DNA of 7,728 nucleotides. Origin: Bacteroidota bacterium (lineage in GTDB: Bacteria; Bacteroidota; Rhodothermia; Rhodothermales; UBA10348). The notes beneath the pieces were generated by a model that was not told where the DNA came from, did no database searches, and saw nothing but the letters and a program-made list of their open reading frames with translations. The stretch spans positions 1 to 7,728 of the forward strand of contig JACZYK010000118.1 of assembly GCA_022571135.1 (NCBI GenBank), in the 5' to 3' direction. This document shows positions 7,237-7,728 of this stretch, piece after piece; position 1 is the stretch's first letter; each line of letters starts with the position of its first letter. The translations under genes and the position numbers were made by a program.

Positions 7237-7728
7237 CTACCAGGCGATACCGTAATCATCGCCGTAGTGACTCGAGCCGCCCCAGAACGTACCGTGCTCC
7301 GTGTCGAAAAAGATGGCGTTGATCGGGCCCGATGTCCGGCTTCGATAATCCAGATCGTAGCCCATATCCCGGAGCTCATTCCGAACCCAAGGGGACACGG
7401 AGTCATGGAGCGTCAATCGCCCCGGTTGCCAGGCGTGCGTGAACGAGTTGCGGAGCTGGTAGCTCGCGATGTTGGCGGCCTCGACCGCCTCCTGCACGTT
7501 CATATTGAATTCGACCATATTCAGAAAAAACTGGAGCAGGTTCTGGTCCTGCGTGTCTCCGCCCTGTACGGCAAACGATAGATAGGGCTTTCCGTCTTTC
7601 AGGGCGAGGCCCGGCGTCAGCGTAGCGCGAGGACGTTTACCCGGTTCGACGACGTTGAATGGATTTTCTGATTCGTCCAGTACGAAGCTCTGCATCCGCT
7701 GGCTCATCCCCACGCCAGTCCGCCCCGC
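7237..7728 (-). CDS. ggt: Gamma-glutamyltransferase family protein, C-terminal (small-subunit) part, cut by the window end
   Basis: 163 residues are visible, reading in from the right edge; the frame is open to base 7728, so the GTG at 7713 is not the start. These Ntn-hydrolases transfer or hydrolyse the gamma-glutamyl group of glutathione and related amides, and mature by self-cleavage before a catalytic Thr. Visible family features are GVGMSQRMQSF (5-15), the EPGKRPRATLTPGLALKDGKP segment (28-48) and the oxyanion-type VQGGDTQDQNLLQ (54-66), followed by VEFNMNVQEAVEAAN and a terminal GGSSHYGDDYGIAW. From the usual spacing of about 90 residues between catalytic Thr and the GG pair, the Thr should lie some 35 residues outside the window. 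Where the E. coli enzyme has SSMSP, this one reads ATLTP, so it belongs to the divergent bacterial group and may prefer hydrolysis or another substrate. Usually periplasmic; the signal cannot be seen here. It is same-strand with the putative lipoprotein gene but separated by 161 bases and a hairpin. Confidence 0.88.
   Translation of the reverse strand, partial: AGRTGVGMSQRMQSFVLDESENPFNVVEPGKRPRATLTPGLALKDGKPYLSFAVQGGDTQDQNLLQFFLNMVEFNMNVQEAVEAANIASYQLRNSFTHAWQPGRLTLHDSVSPWVRNELRDMGYDLDYRSRTSGPINAIFFDTEHGTFWGGSSHYGDDYGIAW

Noticed and set aside
6819..7406. 195-codon minus-strand open frame bridging the gamma-glutamyltransferase and putative lipoprotein genes
   Set aside because: It covers the ends of two convincing genes in another frame and the hairpin between them; composition is Pro/Arg/Ser-rich as expected for a shadow.
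1..7728. CRISPR array, tRNA, rRNA, insertion sequence or attachment site
   Set aside because: I found no regularly spaced repeats, no cloverleaf-like or rRNA-like sequence, no transposase-like protein and no flanking inverted repeats.

Overview
The window looks like ordinary chromosomal DNA of a moderately GC-rich, double-membraned bacterium. The gene content (a DUF5723-like outer-membrane barrel paired with a large β-rich putative lipoprotein, a DUF3047 protein, and a TLTP-type gamma-glutamyltransferase) would fit the FCB superphylum and neighbouring candidate phyla (Gemmatimonadota, Krumholzibacteriota or Latescibacterota-like). This placement is an inference from protein style; there is no rRNA or other phylogenetic marker. 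I see no mobile element, CRISPR array, tRNA or rRNA.

Layout: two convergent gene blocks meet near 2727-2793. The left, plus-strand block begins with a damaged or chimeric region. Bases 1 to about 215 encode the end of a polytopic membrane protein (GT-C glycosyltransferase style) in one frame. From about 215-230 another frame encodes the C-terminal half of a GT4 glycosyltransferase (to 778) that lacks its N-terminal domain. A predicted multi-pass membrane protein of the flippase-like LPG-synthase-TM type (775-1803) follows with a 4-base ATGA overlap, and then an exported DUF3047 protein (1914-2726). This block reads as the edge of a cell-surface glycan or glycolipid locus.

The right, minus-strand block, in transcription order, holds the C-terminal part of a gamma-glutamyltransferase (7728-7237, running off the window), a G-rich hairpin (7179-7207), a 925-residue exported putative lipoprotein with a strong ribosome binding site (7075-4298), and closely behind it a DUF5723-like outer-membrane β-barrel protein (4248-2794). 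The last two are probably co-transcribed and may form one envelope complex of unknown function. They are the most promising candidates here for something undescribed.

Intergenic space is small (the longest gap is about 160 bases), so no stretch above 300 bases lacks a gene.
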